Positions 1 to 10,819 of a stretch of 64,000 nucleotides of DNA are shown in pieces. The notes beneath the pieces were generated by a model. It had not been told where the DNA came from. It saw nothing but the letters and a program-made list of their open reading frames with translations, and ran no database searches. Positions within the stretch are counted from its first letter, which is position 1; every line of letters starts with the position of its first letter. Source of the stretch: Bombardia bombarda (taxonomy: Eukaryota > Ascomycota > Sordariomycetes > Sordariales > Lasiosphaeriaceae); the NCBI GenBank assembly GCA_030512295.1, contig JAULSR010000001.1, positions 9,323,001 through 9,387,000 on the forward strand, in the 5' to 3' direction. The position numbers were made by a program, and so were the translations under genes.

Positions 1-1836
1 ACATGCACACTCCTCTGTGTTGCAAAGGGGTTGAATGCGCGCTGCGCAAGAGGGGACATGTCGTCTCTCCGCAACTCAATCCGGGCGGTTTGGGCGTTGG
101 AAATATTGACACTCGACGGCCTCTGGAAGCCATTTCTAGATGATTGGATATTTGCCAGCAAGTCTCCAGGGCTTGGAGTTTCGGCAGTTGTCATACGTTC
201 CAGAGGTGGTGGGTTTGTAGATCCAACGACAGAGCTGTGCCGTTGTCTCGAAAAGGCTTGCAAAGCTGCTTCTTTCCTGAGCGTTGTTGCTGAGCGGCGC
301 CGACGACCGACGTGGACGTTGTGAAGCGCGATTCCCTTCCCAACCTCTTCTTCTCCCATTCTCTCCCTCTCTCGGCTGAATTTCTCCTTGAGTCTGTCTA
401 GGGCATCCCCTCTGAGGTGGTTGGGAAGCTGTCGCATTGTGTACTTCAGCATGTTCCGTTCTATTTGCAAGACCTCACCGGTCAGACCGAGGTAGCTGTA
501 CGCAGTGGCAAGGGTTACCCGCTGAAATCTTGAGAGGATGACGTGAACGATGTGCGCCGTTGCCTTGGGGTATATTCTGATGAGTCTTCGGAAGGCGCTG
601 GCTGGAATAATAGCTATGGTCGTATCCACTGTTGCTCTCGCAATGATGTCTGGATGGGCCGAGCTGGTGGCACTCCGTTTTGGCATGGGTCTATGAGGCC
701 TAGCCGGGCGTGCTGTATCAAGGGATATAGGCGGGATACTGGGCAAGCTCTGAGCAGCCGCAGCGAGTGAAATGGGGTCGCCTAGACCGCCCGCTTGGCC
801 ATTCTGGCCGTCAAAGTGAGGGCTGTTGGGAAAAGATACCGGAATCTCGTGCCCCTTCCGGAAATCCGCACTTCTTGGATATGTCGGAAGTACCGTACTC
901 CCGCCAACGCCTCCAGATTCTTGACCATCCTCCTCCGTATGACGCATCGGAATGTCTTCGGTAAAGAGAGACATGATGGAAAACAGAGATGACATGGGAG
1001 CACCGTTCCGGACCTCTGTCAGAAGCTGGTAGCGTTGCTGTCCCGGGGCAAAGCTTTCCTCCTCGCTGGAGTTGACGTCAAACGACGAGCCACTGGGGAA
1101 AGGGCCATTGGGGAAGTGTCGATTATCTCTGGAAGACTTGACAAAGATCTCGACCATGCCATCGACAACAAGGCAAAATCCCTTCTCCTCCTCGAGGTTG
1201 AGGGATTCGCCCGCTATGAGCTTCCTGGTCTGCATGCTGCGAGTCAACTCATGAAACACGGGCCGCTCTAGGTAACCAAAGATCTTGATGGCGCTCAAGA
1301 ACTCGTCAAAGTAGCTTGCCAGTCCAGACTTGATGCCTTCCTCGTGGGAATCAGGGAACAGATCAATGTCGGGCTCCTTGCGCTGAGGCTCAGGGGGCAG
1401 CCGAGAGTACATGTTGAGGTAGCGATACCTGACCACCCAGCTAACAGCTGAGATCACAGCCGCCATTATCACCATCCTAGTATCACAGTTAGATAAGACA
1501 TATATATATCATCTACGCAGACACGAGCGGGGTGACCTACAGAGTAGTCGCATTCATAGTCACGGTCAGACTCGTGGAGAAGAGGTTGAAGAGGATGGTG
1601 GGGACGGAAAGGGTAGCCACCTTGATGGTATAATACAAGATGACCGAGACCATCTGCAGAATCCAGAGGATGAGTCTTGCAAACAGACCGAGCCATGTGT
1701 AGGAGCCATGCGCCTCAGCAACATCGCCTGCCTTGGCCACGACAGACGACAGAGCGCCGGCAGGACCATCTGCCACGGTGGCCATCGACTTGGCGAGTGC
1801 CGTGCCGAGGGCGGCTGTCGTGTTTGCTGGATCCAT
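1..1836 (-). CDS. NTE1: Lysophospholipase NTE1 (neuropathy target esterase family), N-terminal part, cut by window edge
   Basis: Patatin-family ER phospholipase B that deacylates phosphatidylcholine and lysophosphatidylcholine. Only the N-terminal ~590 residues are inside the window; the catalytic patatin domain lies beyond position 1. Two exons are visible: 1541-1836 and 1-1476, separated by a 64-bp intron (donor GTAGGT, acceptor CTAG). Hydrophobic segments lie at about residues 48-68, 75-90 and 100-115 (SVPTILFNLFSTSLTVTMN is typical of fungal NTE1). A cyclic-nucleotide-binding-like region follows (RKLIAGESLNLEEEKGFCLV, about residues 165-230), then low-complexity linkers. The start is the first ATG of the frame. 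The frame stays open 43 codons further upstream but without an ATG. It diverges from the eIF2alpha gene. Identification is by resemblance to fungal NTE1 N-termini and is firm. Confidence 0.93.
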
Positions 1837-2673
1837 GTGTCTCTCAAGGTCCAAGGGGCTATGTGGTGTTTGAAGCTCTCTTCTGGATGCACATGTCGGG
1901 CTGTCTGTACTTGAATCTGTCGTGCTTCTCACTAGCTCGAGGGGTGAAGAAACTGGAGAGGCCAAGTCTGGGAACTTATCAAGAACCAGTCGGGAATTAA
2001 AAGGTATGAAAAGACAGCTCAGACGAACGTGACCTCTACTTAGTAGTAACTCTCTATGTTATTTGAATGGCTGAAGCTTCGAGTAGTTCCATACTAGGAA
2101 GCTTCTAAGGTTGCATTAGCTGCGAATGGGGCCATGGATGGCCCGGTGATTGCCCTGACGTAGTGTTCGCCGGCGCTGGGAAAGCGGCTTACCTTTCAGG
2201 TTACTTACCTCTAGGCTCCATCCTCTGGGCTGGTGGGGCTCCTACGGGTGCACACTACAGGGGGTCTATGGGGCCGCGGTTTGCCGAGAACGGCCCATCA
2301 GAGCACCCCTCATTGACAACGGGTGGGCCTCGACAATGCGCTGCCGCCCAAAGAAGGCACCAGCCACAGCCCACTTTCTTTGCTCCTGGAACGTAATTTT
2401 TTAGCTAGCATTTGAAAATACTGCCCGCCCTATTGTGACTGTTTCTTTGAGTTTGGAGGCCACAACCCACTCTTACGCCTCAACTGAAAGAAGCTATCCG
2501 GACCTGTCTTTTATAGTCCTCCTCCATCGCAACCCCCAGCACACCCATTTTGTTGACCAGTCTGCCCAAGAAATCTCAACGCGCGCTCAGTTTCGCGCAT
2601 CCCCTCTCGACGAGTCCGATATCCCACCTTATTCTCACGTTTGCCCCGCCTGGGTACGGCACCGACCGCCATC
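1837..2673. promoter_or_regulatory. Divergent intergenic region NTE1 / eIF2alpha
   Basis: 837 bp between two start codons pointing away from each other, so it must hold both promoters and both 5' leaders. The last ~70 bp before the eIF2alpha start contain no ATG. I see no recognisable gene in it, and no specific transcription-factor site that I would defend. Confidence 0.6.
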
Positions 2674-3910
2674 ATGTCGTTCTCCAACAGTCGCTTCTAC
2701 GAGGAGAAGTATCCCGAGATTGATTCGTTCGTTATGGTCAACGTCAAGCAGGTACGCTCCAACAGGGCCTTGGATGCGCCCCTCCTTCTCCCCCTCCCCG
2801 CCGCGGGGCGCCGCCGCAGAAACACTCACACACAAGTCAGATCGCCGATATGGGAGCCTATGTCAAGCTTCTCGAATACGACAACATCGACGGCATGATC
2901 TTGCTTTCCGAGCTGTCCAGACGGCGTATCAGAAGTATCCAAAAGTTGATCCGAGTCGGTCGCAACGAGGTCGTCGTTGTGCTCCGTGTCGACAAGGAGA
3001 AGGGTATGGCACCACCCACCGCCCCGCGCGCGCTTGCTTGCTTGCTTCTGGGGGTTATCGCGAAAGCGCACATTGCTAAAAATGCGATACAGGATACATC
3101 GATTTGTCCAAGCGCCGAGTTTCCCCCGAGGATATCGTCCGCTGCGAGGAGCGGTACAACAAGAGCAAGATCGTGCACTCCATCATGAGACACGTTGCTG
3201 AGAAGACCACCACCCCAATCGAGCAGCTCTACGAGACAATAGGCTGGCCTCTCAACAAAAAATACGGCCATTCGCTTGATGCCTTCAAGCTTTCCATAAC
3301 GTATGTTTGTTTTAAAAAGGACGCAAAGCAAGCATGCATGCTGACACCGAACCTTTGCTGCTAGCAACCCCGATGTTTGGAACGGTATCGAGTTCACCAG
3401 CGACGCGGTCGCCGAGGAGTTGAAGTCGTACATTGGCAAGCGCCTCACCCCCCAGCCCACAAAGGTCCGGGCCGATGTCGAGGTCACATGCTTTGGATAC
3501 GAGGGCATCGACGCCATCAAGACTGCTTTGCGCACCGCCGAGGCCCGGAACACTACCGACACACAGGTCAAGTGCAGACTTGTGTCGCCCCCGCTTTACG
3601 TGTATGTTGTTACTCTTTGCGCCGAAATCACTTAACAGAATTGCCATAGCTAACGTTGTGCAGTCTCACAAACACCTGCCTGGACAAGAACGCCGGTATT
3701 GCGCGGTTAGAGGAGGCTATCGTGGACATCCGGGCGAGCATTGTCGCGGCCGGCGGTTCGTTGGTGGTCAAGATGGAGCCCAAGGCTGTCACAGAGTCGG
3801 ACGATGCCGAGCTCCAGGCCCTCATGGAGAAGCGCGAGCGCGAGAACGCCGAGGTCAGCGGAGACGAGAGCGTCAGCGAAAGCGACGACAACATCCCCGA
3901 GACGGTTTAA
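2674..3910 (+). CDS. SUI2: Translation initiation factor eIF2 subunit alpha
   Basis: Alpha subunit of the eIF2 GTPase complex that brings initiator Met-tRNA to the 40S ribosome in the cytoplasm. It is the target of the Gcn2-type stress kinase. Five exons: 2674-2751, 2841-3003, 3093-3300, 3365-3601, 3664-3910, giving 310 residues, the usual length. The N-terminal S1/OB domain carries the kinase site: the serine in [13 protein letters not shown] is residue 52 counting the initiator Met, i.e. classical Ser51. The central helical domain and the C-terminal alpha/beta domain ([19 protein letters not shown]) follow, with an acidic Ser/Asp/Glu tail. All four introns are GT-AG and keep frame. The start has A at -3 (CATCATG) and no ATG just upstream. 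Confidence 0.97.
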
Positions 3911-4441
3911 GCGGTGACGGAGGAGAAGCCTCATGCTTAGCGGCCAGCGAAAAAAGAAACATCAAGACGATACTGATAAGAGTCAAGCTTCTTTGACCTT
4001 CTTACATACTCTATATTAGGGAGTAGGGGATATGAGGAAGTTTGGGTCATGGATACAGTTTTATCACGACACAGGACAGGCGTCTTTGGGCATTTCTAAA
4101 AAGTGCTTTAAATGAGACAGCGGATTTTCCAAAAAAGATTATACATGTTCTCGTCCCCTTGATGTTGAACGTGATAGTAAATTTGTGGCGTGTGTGGCGA
4201 GGCTGCCCGACGTCGCACCTGTCGCTTGTAACAGCCCAGAATACAGGGGCAGTGTGATAGCGGGACAAATCGTCTTTATGATATGCATTAAGCGGGATAC
4301 CTCAAAATCGCCGCTAGCTCCTTATCGTAGGTTTACCCAAATCATATGCATTTATCGTCTCTCATGATTGATCATCACAACGAGTTGTATGACCACGACT
4401 CTCACAAGAGGAGCTCAACGACGACTCACCCAACATAACCA
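3911..4441 (+). other. Intergenic: eIF2alpha 3' flank and IMP2 leader
   Basis: 531 bp between tandem plus-strand genes. It holds the eIF2alpha 3' UTR and the IMP2 promoter and leader. No independent gene seen. Two upstream ATGs (4364 and 4389) lie near the 3' end. Confidence 0.5.
4364..4438 (+). promoter_or_regulatory. uORF in front of IMP2 (24 codons)
   Basis: ATG at 4364, in-frame TAA at 4436-4438, only 3 nt before the IMP2 ATG at 4442. A second upstream ATG at 4389 opens a frame that overlaps the start of IMP2 out of frame and ends at 4607. Both matter only if transcription starts upstream of them, which the sequence does not show. Confidence 0.35.
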
Positions 4442-5065
4442 ATGGCGAGATGGGGGAGCGGCGCTGCAGGGCCGCAAGCGAGGTTCTTTCGCCAGTTTTC
4501 ACACCATCTCATCGGGTTCGCGACATGGCTCCCTCCGCTCATCTGGTTCAACACATTCGTGGCCGAGGCCACCTTCATCCACGGACCGTCCATGTATCCG
4601 TTTCTAAATCCACACTACAACGAATCACTACGCCAGGACCTGTGCTTGGTCTACAAGCTGTACGCGCACGAGAACCTTCAGCGAGGGATGGTGGTGACTT
4701 TTAGGTGCGAGAAATACTACCAGTGATTCTGTTTTTGTCCAGATTGGATTACTGATGCGGAACAAAACAGGAGCCCAGAGGATCCAAATCAGATTACGGT
4801 GAAGCGAGTTGTCGGCTTGGAGGGGGACACGGTGCGGACTCGGGCACCGTATCCGTTCGAGTACGTCCACGTGCCCAGCGGACATGTCTGGGTGGAGGGC
4901 GATGGCGACAAGACCAAGGATAGCAACACATATGGACCCATATCAGCAAGGCTTATCACTGGGCGTATTACGCATATTCTGTCGCCGTGGAATCGGGCAG
5001 GGAGGGTGAAGTGGTGGGAACATCGGGAACGAGATGGGGTTAGGAGGGAGGCGGAATCGCTGTGA
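4442..5065 (+). CDS. IMP2: Mitochondrial inner membrane protease subunit 2
   Basis: Catalytic subunit of the inner membrane peptidase, a type I signal-peptidase-like Ser/Lys enzyme. It removes sorting signals from proteins delivered to the intermembrane space. Two exons, 4442-4704 and 4771-5065, encode 185 residues, normal for the family. A hydrophobic stretch at about residues 23-40 (LIGFATWLPPLIWFNTFV) is the membrane anchor. The catalytic serine is Ser50 in HGPSMYP and the general-base lysine is Lys99 in VKRVVGLEGD. The box around residue 125 (HVWVEGDGDKTKDSNTYGPI, with the conserved Asp-Ser pair) completes the S26 family signature. The intron (donor GTGCGA, acceptor ACAG) joins FR to SPEDPNQ in frame. 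It sits 3 nt downstream of a 24-codon uORF. Confidence 0.95.
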
Positions 5066-5590
5066 AGTGACTGCAGCAGCGGTAGTCAGAAGTGACATGA
5101 CGGGCAAGCTGTGGGGGTATAAGTGGGTACTGTGCACTTCAGGAGATCATGTTATGGACTGAAGCTGGGAAAGACTCATCATGTCTTTCGTTTAAAATGT
5201 ATAATACGTGTATTACCTACTGCGACTGGCACAAATCTCTATAACCAGTATAACAGAAACACCACTATTCATTTAATCAACAAGTTTCGCCAATGACGAA
5301 ACGGCAGCACCAGGCAGTTTCAAGATTCAAGCCTATTGGAAACGCACAGACCACAGTGGTCGTGTGCATGGGATGGGGCCAACGGCCAAAAAAAAAGACT
5401 GGACCAAGCTTAGCTTCCCCGAAGGGCCGCCGCCTGTAAATTTGATCCTCTTTAAACTTTCATGATGCTAATGCGCCGCCGTCCTTGCCCTACGCCCCGG
5501 TCACCGTAACACTACGACTTTTCTGCCCGCGCGCGCCCAGCCAGTCCGGCCCCAAGCGGCGGATTCACATTCTCTTGTCTCGACAGGGCG
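5066..5590 (+). other. Intergenic: IMP2 3' flank and carrier leader
   Basis: 525 bp between tandem genes. It contains an inverted CCAAT pentamer (ATTGG) about 250 bp before the next start and a short uORF (ATG at 5462, stop at 5507-5509). No independent gene seen. Confidence 0.45.
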
Positions 5591-7073
5591 ATGGTCCTTG
5601 GCTTCGGGACGGCCAGCACGCTCCCCACGGCCGCGCCCTCGCCCTCGCCCTCGCCCTCTCCCCCCCCGTCGCCGCCGTCGTCATCCGCATCCTCCGCTAC
5701 TACCGCCGTCCTCGACAATGGACTTACAGACCACCGGCCGAGCCACTCGTTGTTGTCGCATGCCACCACCACCCCAGCGGAGTCGCCGCTGCCCGTACAT
5801 AATATGATGCCCGACGATGAAGCCCTGGAAGCGCGCCCGCCTTTTCTGCACGTAGGTGTTCCCCACTTGCCGATTGGTGATGGTGTCTTGTGTGTTCGCC
5901 TGTCCCGTTGTCGCTAACGGAGCCAAAACATAGTGTATGCTTGCTGGTGGGCTGGGCGGAACAAGCGGCGACATGCTCATGCATTCCCTCGACACCGTCA
6001 AGACACGACAGCAAGGCGATCCACACTACCCGCCCAAGTACACATCTTTGGGCTCGTCATACTACAAGATCTTCCGGCAAGAAGGCGTCCGGCGGGGGCT
6101 ATATGGCGGCTGGCTCCCGGCCCTTTTGGGCTCCTTCCCCGGCACCGTCATCTTCTTTGGCACATACGAATACAGCAAGCGGAATATGATCGATCTCGGT
6201 ATCCAGCCCCACGTGGCTTACCTGGCCAGCGGTGAGTTGTGTGCTCTATTGTGGCAGTGAGACAGAGCGTATTGTACTGACCGAGTCATGCGCAATACAG
6301 GATTTCTCGGAGACTTTGCCGCATCATTCGTCTACGTACCGTCCGAGGTACTCAAGTCGCGCCTCCAGCTGCAAGGACGGTTTAACAACCCGTATTTCGC
6401 CTCGGGGTATAATTACAGGGGGATGGGCGACGCTGTGAGGACGATAGTCCGACGAGAGGGGTTCTCGGCCTTGTTTCATGGCTACAAGGCGACTCTCTAC
6501 CGCGACCTCCCCTATTCCGCCCTCCAGTTTATGTTTTACGAGCAGGGCCAGAGCTGGGCTCACAGGTGGAAAGAAAGCCGCGACATCGGGTGGCAGCTCG
6601 AACTTCTTACCGGAGCTGCAGCTGGAGGCCTCGCCGGTGTCATCACCTGCCCCCTCGACGTGGTCAAGACCAGACTACAAACCCAGATCAATCCGGGCTC
6701 AATAGAGAGCGCGGTCACGGATCGCGCTACCGCCGCCGCCGCTAGTATAACGAAACAACAGGTGGTCGCAAAGGACGGACACATCAGGCCAGCTGCCGAG
6801 ACTTCCGCACAGAAACTACAAAAACGGCTCATATCAACGTCGTCGCCGTCGACACATACACCACCCCCCGGGGCCGCCAATCTCCACACATCCTCGGTAA
6901 CAACTGGGCTGAAGATCATCTACAGGACAGAGGGCGTTGGGGGGTGGTTTAGAGGCGTTGGGCCGCGGGCCGTCTGGACCAGCATCCAGAGCGGCTGCAT
7001 GTTGTTTCTGTACCAAATCATACTGCGCAAGCTAGACGTATACATGCCTATGGAGCGTCCTGAACTTGTCTAG
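5591..7073 (+). CDS. Mitochondrial carrier family protein, MME1/YMR166C-like
   Basis: Six-helix inner-membrane carrier (SLC25 family). Three exons, 5591-5851, 5934-6231, 6301-7073, give 443 residues, long for a carrier. The extra length is a Ser/Pro-rich N-terminal extension (about residues 1-85) and a ~75-residue polar insertion inside the third repeat (about residues 305-380). The three signature motifs are visible: HSLDTVKTR, VPSEVLKSRLQ and CPLDVVKTRLQ. The first has Ser where the consensus has Pro. Each is followed by the aromatic/basic box (for example EGVRRGLYGG and EGFSALFHGY). The closest family I recognise is yeast YMR166C/Mme1, proposed as a magnesium exporter. The substrate assignment is inference. 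Next to IMP2, another inner-membrane protein, but I see no evidence of shared control. Confidence 0.85.
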
Positions 7074-7708
7074 ATGTGCGAGTTTGTGTGCGAAGCGGGG
7101 AGCGGAGCGGGAGATTTGCTGTATATATATATACCATACTGTATTACCTACTAAAGGGGGAAAGGGGAGGCTGGGGGACATAATTATGTGTGTGTGGCGG
7201 CGTTCATGGGATTGGGCTGACACAACTGGATAGATGGTGTCACAGATAGGGATAGATCTAGACGGGAGCATCTTCACACTGGTTTTTCTTTCAATTAAAT
7301 GCGAATATGAGGTGTTTGAATGGGATTGTGAAGCAAGGAACGAACATAAAGTGAACCGTCTTAAAACCTTCCATCCAATTAGTGAAGTTAATAGTGACTT
7401 GCACAGTCGGATTAGCGGGTGGATAGAACACCGGATATGACGCGGTGATATGCACATATCCGTTAACTTATCCCACCTCGGCCGGCCAGCCATGCAGACA
7501 AAGCTTAGTTCTCTGAAGCAGGCCCCTGATTGGCCGAACCAAGGTTTAGAGCTCAATTCACCGGGACCCCATCCGACCGTGTCCGTCTGGAATTTCCCGA
7601 ATCTCAAATCATACGATTTGTCGATTTCAATTACCCGTCGACGGAGACGTGCCCCCGAATTTCTCGACCATGATCTGACGCGGCGATGGAATCGGAAACC
7701 AAAGGGCC
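7074..7708 (+). other. Intergenic: carrier 3' flank and PPR gene leader
   Basis: 635 bp. Holds an inverted CCAAT pentamer (ATTGG, 7529-7533) about 180 bp upstream of the PPR start, a two-codon uORF (ATG ATC TGA, 7670-7678) and an overlapping uORF from 7686. No separate gene seen. Confidence 0.45.
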
Positions 7709-7748
7709 ATGTCGCCGTCGCTCCCCGTGCCCTCGAAGGCTGCCTTGA
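7686..7748 (+). promoter_or_regulatory. Overlapping uORF at the start of the PPR gene
   Basis: ATG at 7686 opens a 20-codon frame ending in TGA at 7746-7748. It overlaps the chosen PPR start (7709) out of frame by 40 nt. If transcribed, it would lower initiation at 7709 or require leaky scanning. Confidence 0.3.
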
Positions 7749-10700
7749 CAGCGCTGCGCGGACTTGTTCTGGGCACCTCGTGCACCATCGCCCTGCTCAC
7801 CGAGGACCGCCGCCGCCGGATCAACCGCGCCGTCAGGGCGATTGAGAATGGGGAACGGGTCCGGTCAGCCAAAAACTACCGCATCGGCGGGGGCGCGTTT
7901 GCTCTGGCGCTGGAGGAGGAGGCCCTGCTGGAGGACGGCCTGTTCCCCTGGACCTCGAGACAGCAGTCTATATCCTCGCAGTCATCAACATCATCACCAA
8001 CAATATCATCAACATCATCGCCGCATTATCCCGACCGGCCATCCGATACAAAGAGCCAGAGTCAAAGCCAGACTCGCCGGGACGATGACACATTTACACC
8101 AACACACGACGGGAAGATTAAAAATAGCCGACAGCAAACCACCACCACAACTACCACTGCTCTCACCCACCCGCCACGACCAAACCAAACCGCCCCGGAG
8201 CAGCCACACCTCATACTACCGCCCCTGAACGACCAGCTCCACAAAATCAGAAAGCCGTGGCCGGCGGTCGATCCCAAAATAATCGAGGCCTACGCATTCC
8301 CGACCAACGACAAGATCATCAACACCGTGCAAGAAGCCTACGGCAACAGAGACAGCCTGAAGCTCAGCACCGCCGTGCAGCACGTGCTGGAAGCTATCAA
8401 GCTCGGCGTTGCGCCCGACAACACCAACAAATCATGGGTGGAAGCGACCGCGTTGCTGTGCAGAGCATGTCAGGAGGAGACAAAGGTGGAGGAGGCCCTC
8501 GAGGTGCTAAGCCAGATGGTGGCGCGCGGCCCCATGGAGGAGAGCGAGTACTTTGCGTACGAGCCGCTGAAGTTGATTGAGACTTTGCTCGCCCGGGGAG
8601 AGGGAGGAGGGGCAGAAGGTGCGACCAAGGAGACGTTGGATCTCGCTATTCGGTTGTTTCTGCCTACGTTTGTAACGAAGCCTAATGTGCCGAATGGGCG
8701 GGTGTTTGAGCTCGGTGAGAGGCTGCTGCGGCTGTCGTTTGCCACTGGGCGGCTGAATGGCGTGGTCAATCTGTTCTGGCGGTGCACCTCGGTCGCGCAG
8801 GAGAACCCGTATGAGTTTACCGGATGGGTCATCAGTATGCTGGAGGCGAACAGCGAGTACAAACTGGCTGTCCGGCTTTTCCTTACTTGTTTCTGCAAGA
8901 TGTCGCCGGATGCTGAGGCGACGCTGCGCATTGGCGATGCCCTGGTGCGTTCGGTCGAGGGCGGCCACAATCACAAGCCTGCGCGGGTGCTGAAGGCGTT
9001 GCTGGAGATTTGCTCTGGCACTGAATATAAGCTGAAGACGGTGTGGGTTATCAAGCTTTTGAGCGCGCATTGGAAACGGCATCAGAACTTTGAGGAGTTT
9101 GAGGCACTTTTCGAGCACGTCCTCCTGAAGGCCGCTGATCTCCGGGAGATTGTGTTTAACCCGGATGGCGTCTACCGCGTCATGATTGAGGTGGCGCTGG
9201 AAGCTGGCCAGGAGGTCAAGGCCGAGTTGTACTTCGCCGAGGCTGTCGCCAAGTACCCCGAGCTCGCCACAGACACGCGGCTGCTCTGCGTTTTTGCTCG
9301 CTATAGCGCCAAGGTCGGGGACTGGGATGGAGTTCGTGCAAAGTTTGAGAGCATGAAGCTGGATGCCAAGACGGCGTTCAAGGCCAGCGATGCGCTGGCT
9401 TCTATCGTCAAGTGCTACGCCAAGGCGCATACCGTCCGCGAAACCGAGGTGTTTCTGCGGTCTTTTATCGACGATCATAAAGTGCCGCTCTCCAGTCACA
9501 TGGTCACGTTGATGGCCAATCAATACGGCTCTCTGCGGGACTTTCAAGCATTCATCAAGTGGATCGAGTACTGTGTCGAAGCCGGCTTCAAGGTCGATGG
9601 CGCCTTCAGCAACGCGATACTAGTAAACTGCAGACGGCGGTGGAATTTTCCATTTAGAGAGCTGCGCACACTGTTTCGCAAGCTGCGTGTGCTGAACCCG
9701 GATTTTGTGGACAAGCACACGGAGCGAGTCATGGTGAACGCGGCGCTGTCGGACTCCAAGTACGGCGGTCCGGCGGCCCGTGGTCGGGTGCTCTCCTTAA
9801 GGGTTGATATCAATCGCCTCCCGGCCAGGGGTAAATGCGCCTCTGACGACGACGTGTTTTTGTCAATGAAGGAGGCGCTTACGTATGGCCGTGCCGGCCA
9901 GGCTATTGGCATCTATAAAAGGGCCCTGCATCTGGGCTTGCCGTATTCTTCACGGTCTCTACGGCTGGCCGTGCAGGCGCAGCTGATGATGCCGGGGAAG
10001 AGTGGTGGGTTCGAAAAGGCTTATGAGCTACTGCACAAGGCGCAGGCGAAGGGCCACGACGTTGACGACATCATCAAGTACATGCTTCTTGAGAAGTTCA
10101 AGGGGATCAGGCTTGATTCAGGAGCATTTGAGGTGTTTGAGGTTGTGCAGAAAGTTCTCCACCAGTTCAAAAGCTGTGGGATAAAATTATCAGACAGGCT
10201 GCTTCATCGGGCAGCGCAGTCTTGCCTGATGGCAGGCCACCTCCGGGGCGCCGTCCTCTTTGCGCAGCAAGCCGCCGAAACAAGGGGCTACCCCCGGGAA
10301 AACCCCTGCTACAACCTGGCCAGTTTCCGAATCCTCCTCCCGGCGTATGCCGGGCTGGTCAATGTCGACGGCGTCCGCAGGACGATTACAAAGGCGCTCT
10401 CTAATTACTGGCGAGAAGATACAAACTGTCTCAAGACCCTGAAGCACTCCCGGACGGCGGTCATCCGGTCCTGCGAGACATTGTCGGAGGAGGATCGGAT
10501 GCAGGCCCTCGCGGCGATAGAGGCCGGGATCGAGGCGGTCAAGGACGCGCGCACGCAGCTTCGGCAGGAGAGCGGGATGCTGGACGCCGAGCTGGTGCGC
10601 ATTATGCGGCAGGCAGCGCTGGATGCGAACTGTGCGCCGGTTGATTTTGCGGATGTTCCTTGGTTAGGTGGCGGGCCGAGGATTAGAGATGATGAGGCGG

Positions 10701-10819
10701 CTGAGGATGAGGAGGATGAGCTCATTATGGGTGCTGGGGAGGAGGAGATGGCGGTGGAGGTGGAGAAGCCGCTGGCGTCTGCGGGTGTGGCTGTTGCTGT
10801 GGCTGTAGGTGCTGTTTAG
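7709..10819 (+). CDS. Large pentatricopeptide-repeat-like protein, probably mitochondrial
   Basis: Single uninterrupted frame of 1036 residues. The N-terminus is basic/hydrophobic with no early acidic residues (ALTALRGLVLGTSCTIALL, about residues 12-30) followed by an Arg-rich segment (EDRRRRINRAVRAI), a pattern seen in fungal mitochondrial expression factors. Residues ~90-160 are a Ser/Thr/Gln-rich linker. From ~180 to ~930 the chain is made of helix-turn-helix pairs of about 35 residues, PPR-like in spacing (for example GVYRVMIEVALEAGQEVKAE and FSNAILVNCRRRWNFPF). The tail is acidic (DDEAAEDEEDE) and then Ala/Val-rich. The family role would be binding organellar RNA for stability or translation; the target is unknown. 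The start is the first ATG of the frame, but an out-of-frame ATG lies 23 nt upstream. Confidence 0.8.
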   Translation: MSPSLPVPSKAALTALRGLVLGTSCTIALLTEDRRRRINRAVRAIENGERVRSAKNYRIGGGAFALALEEEALLEDGLFPWTSRQQSISSQSSTSSPTISSTSSPHYPDRPSDTKSQSQSQTRRDDDTFTPTHDGKIKNSRQQTTTTTTTALTHPPRPNQTAPEQPHLILPPLNDQLHKIRKPWPAVDPKIIEAYAFPTNDKIINTVQEAYGNRDSLKLSTAVQHVLEAIKLGVAPDNTNKSWVEATALLCRACQEETKVEEALEVLSQMVARGPMEESEYFAYEPLKLIETLLARGEGGGAEGATKETLDLAIRLFLPTFVTKPNVPNGRVFELGERLLRLSFATGRLNGVVNLFWRCTSVAQENPYEFTGWVISMLEANSEYKLAVRLFLTCFCKMSPDAEATLRIGDALVRSVEGGHNHKPARVLKALLEICSGTEYKLKTVWVIKLLSAHWKRHQNFEEFEALFEHVLLKAADLREIVFNPDGVYRVMIEVALEAGQEVKAELYFAEAVAKYPELATDTRLLCVFARYSAKVGDWDGVRAKFESMKLDAKTAFKASDALASIVKCYAKAHTVRETEVFLRSFIDDHKVPLSSHMVTLMANQYGSLRDFQAFIKWIEYCVEAGFKVDGAFSNAILVNCRRRWNFPFRELRTLFRKLRVLNPDFVDKHTERVMVNAALSDSKYGGPAARGRVLSLRVDINRLPARGKCASDDDVFLSMKEALTYGRAGQAIGIYKRALHLGLPYSSRSLRLAVQAQLMMPGKSGGFEKAYELLHKAQAKGHDVDDIIKYMLLEKFKGIRLDSGAFEVFEVVQKVLHQFKSCGIKLSDRLLHRAAQSCLMAGHLRGAVLFAQQAAETRGYPRENPCYNLASFRILLPAYAGLVNVDGVRRTITKALSNYWREDTNCLKTLKHSRTAVIRSCETLSEEDRMQALAAIEAGIEAVKDARTQLRQESGMLDAELVRIMRQAALDANCAPVDFADVPWLGGGPRIRDDEAAEDEEDELIMGAGEEEMAVEVEKPLASAGVAVAVAVGAV

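Noticed and set aside
8507..9547. 346-codon minus-strand frame antisense to the PPR gene
   Set aside because: Shadow of a long uninterrupted exon; no domain, no sensible start context.
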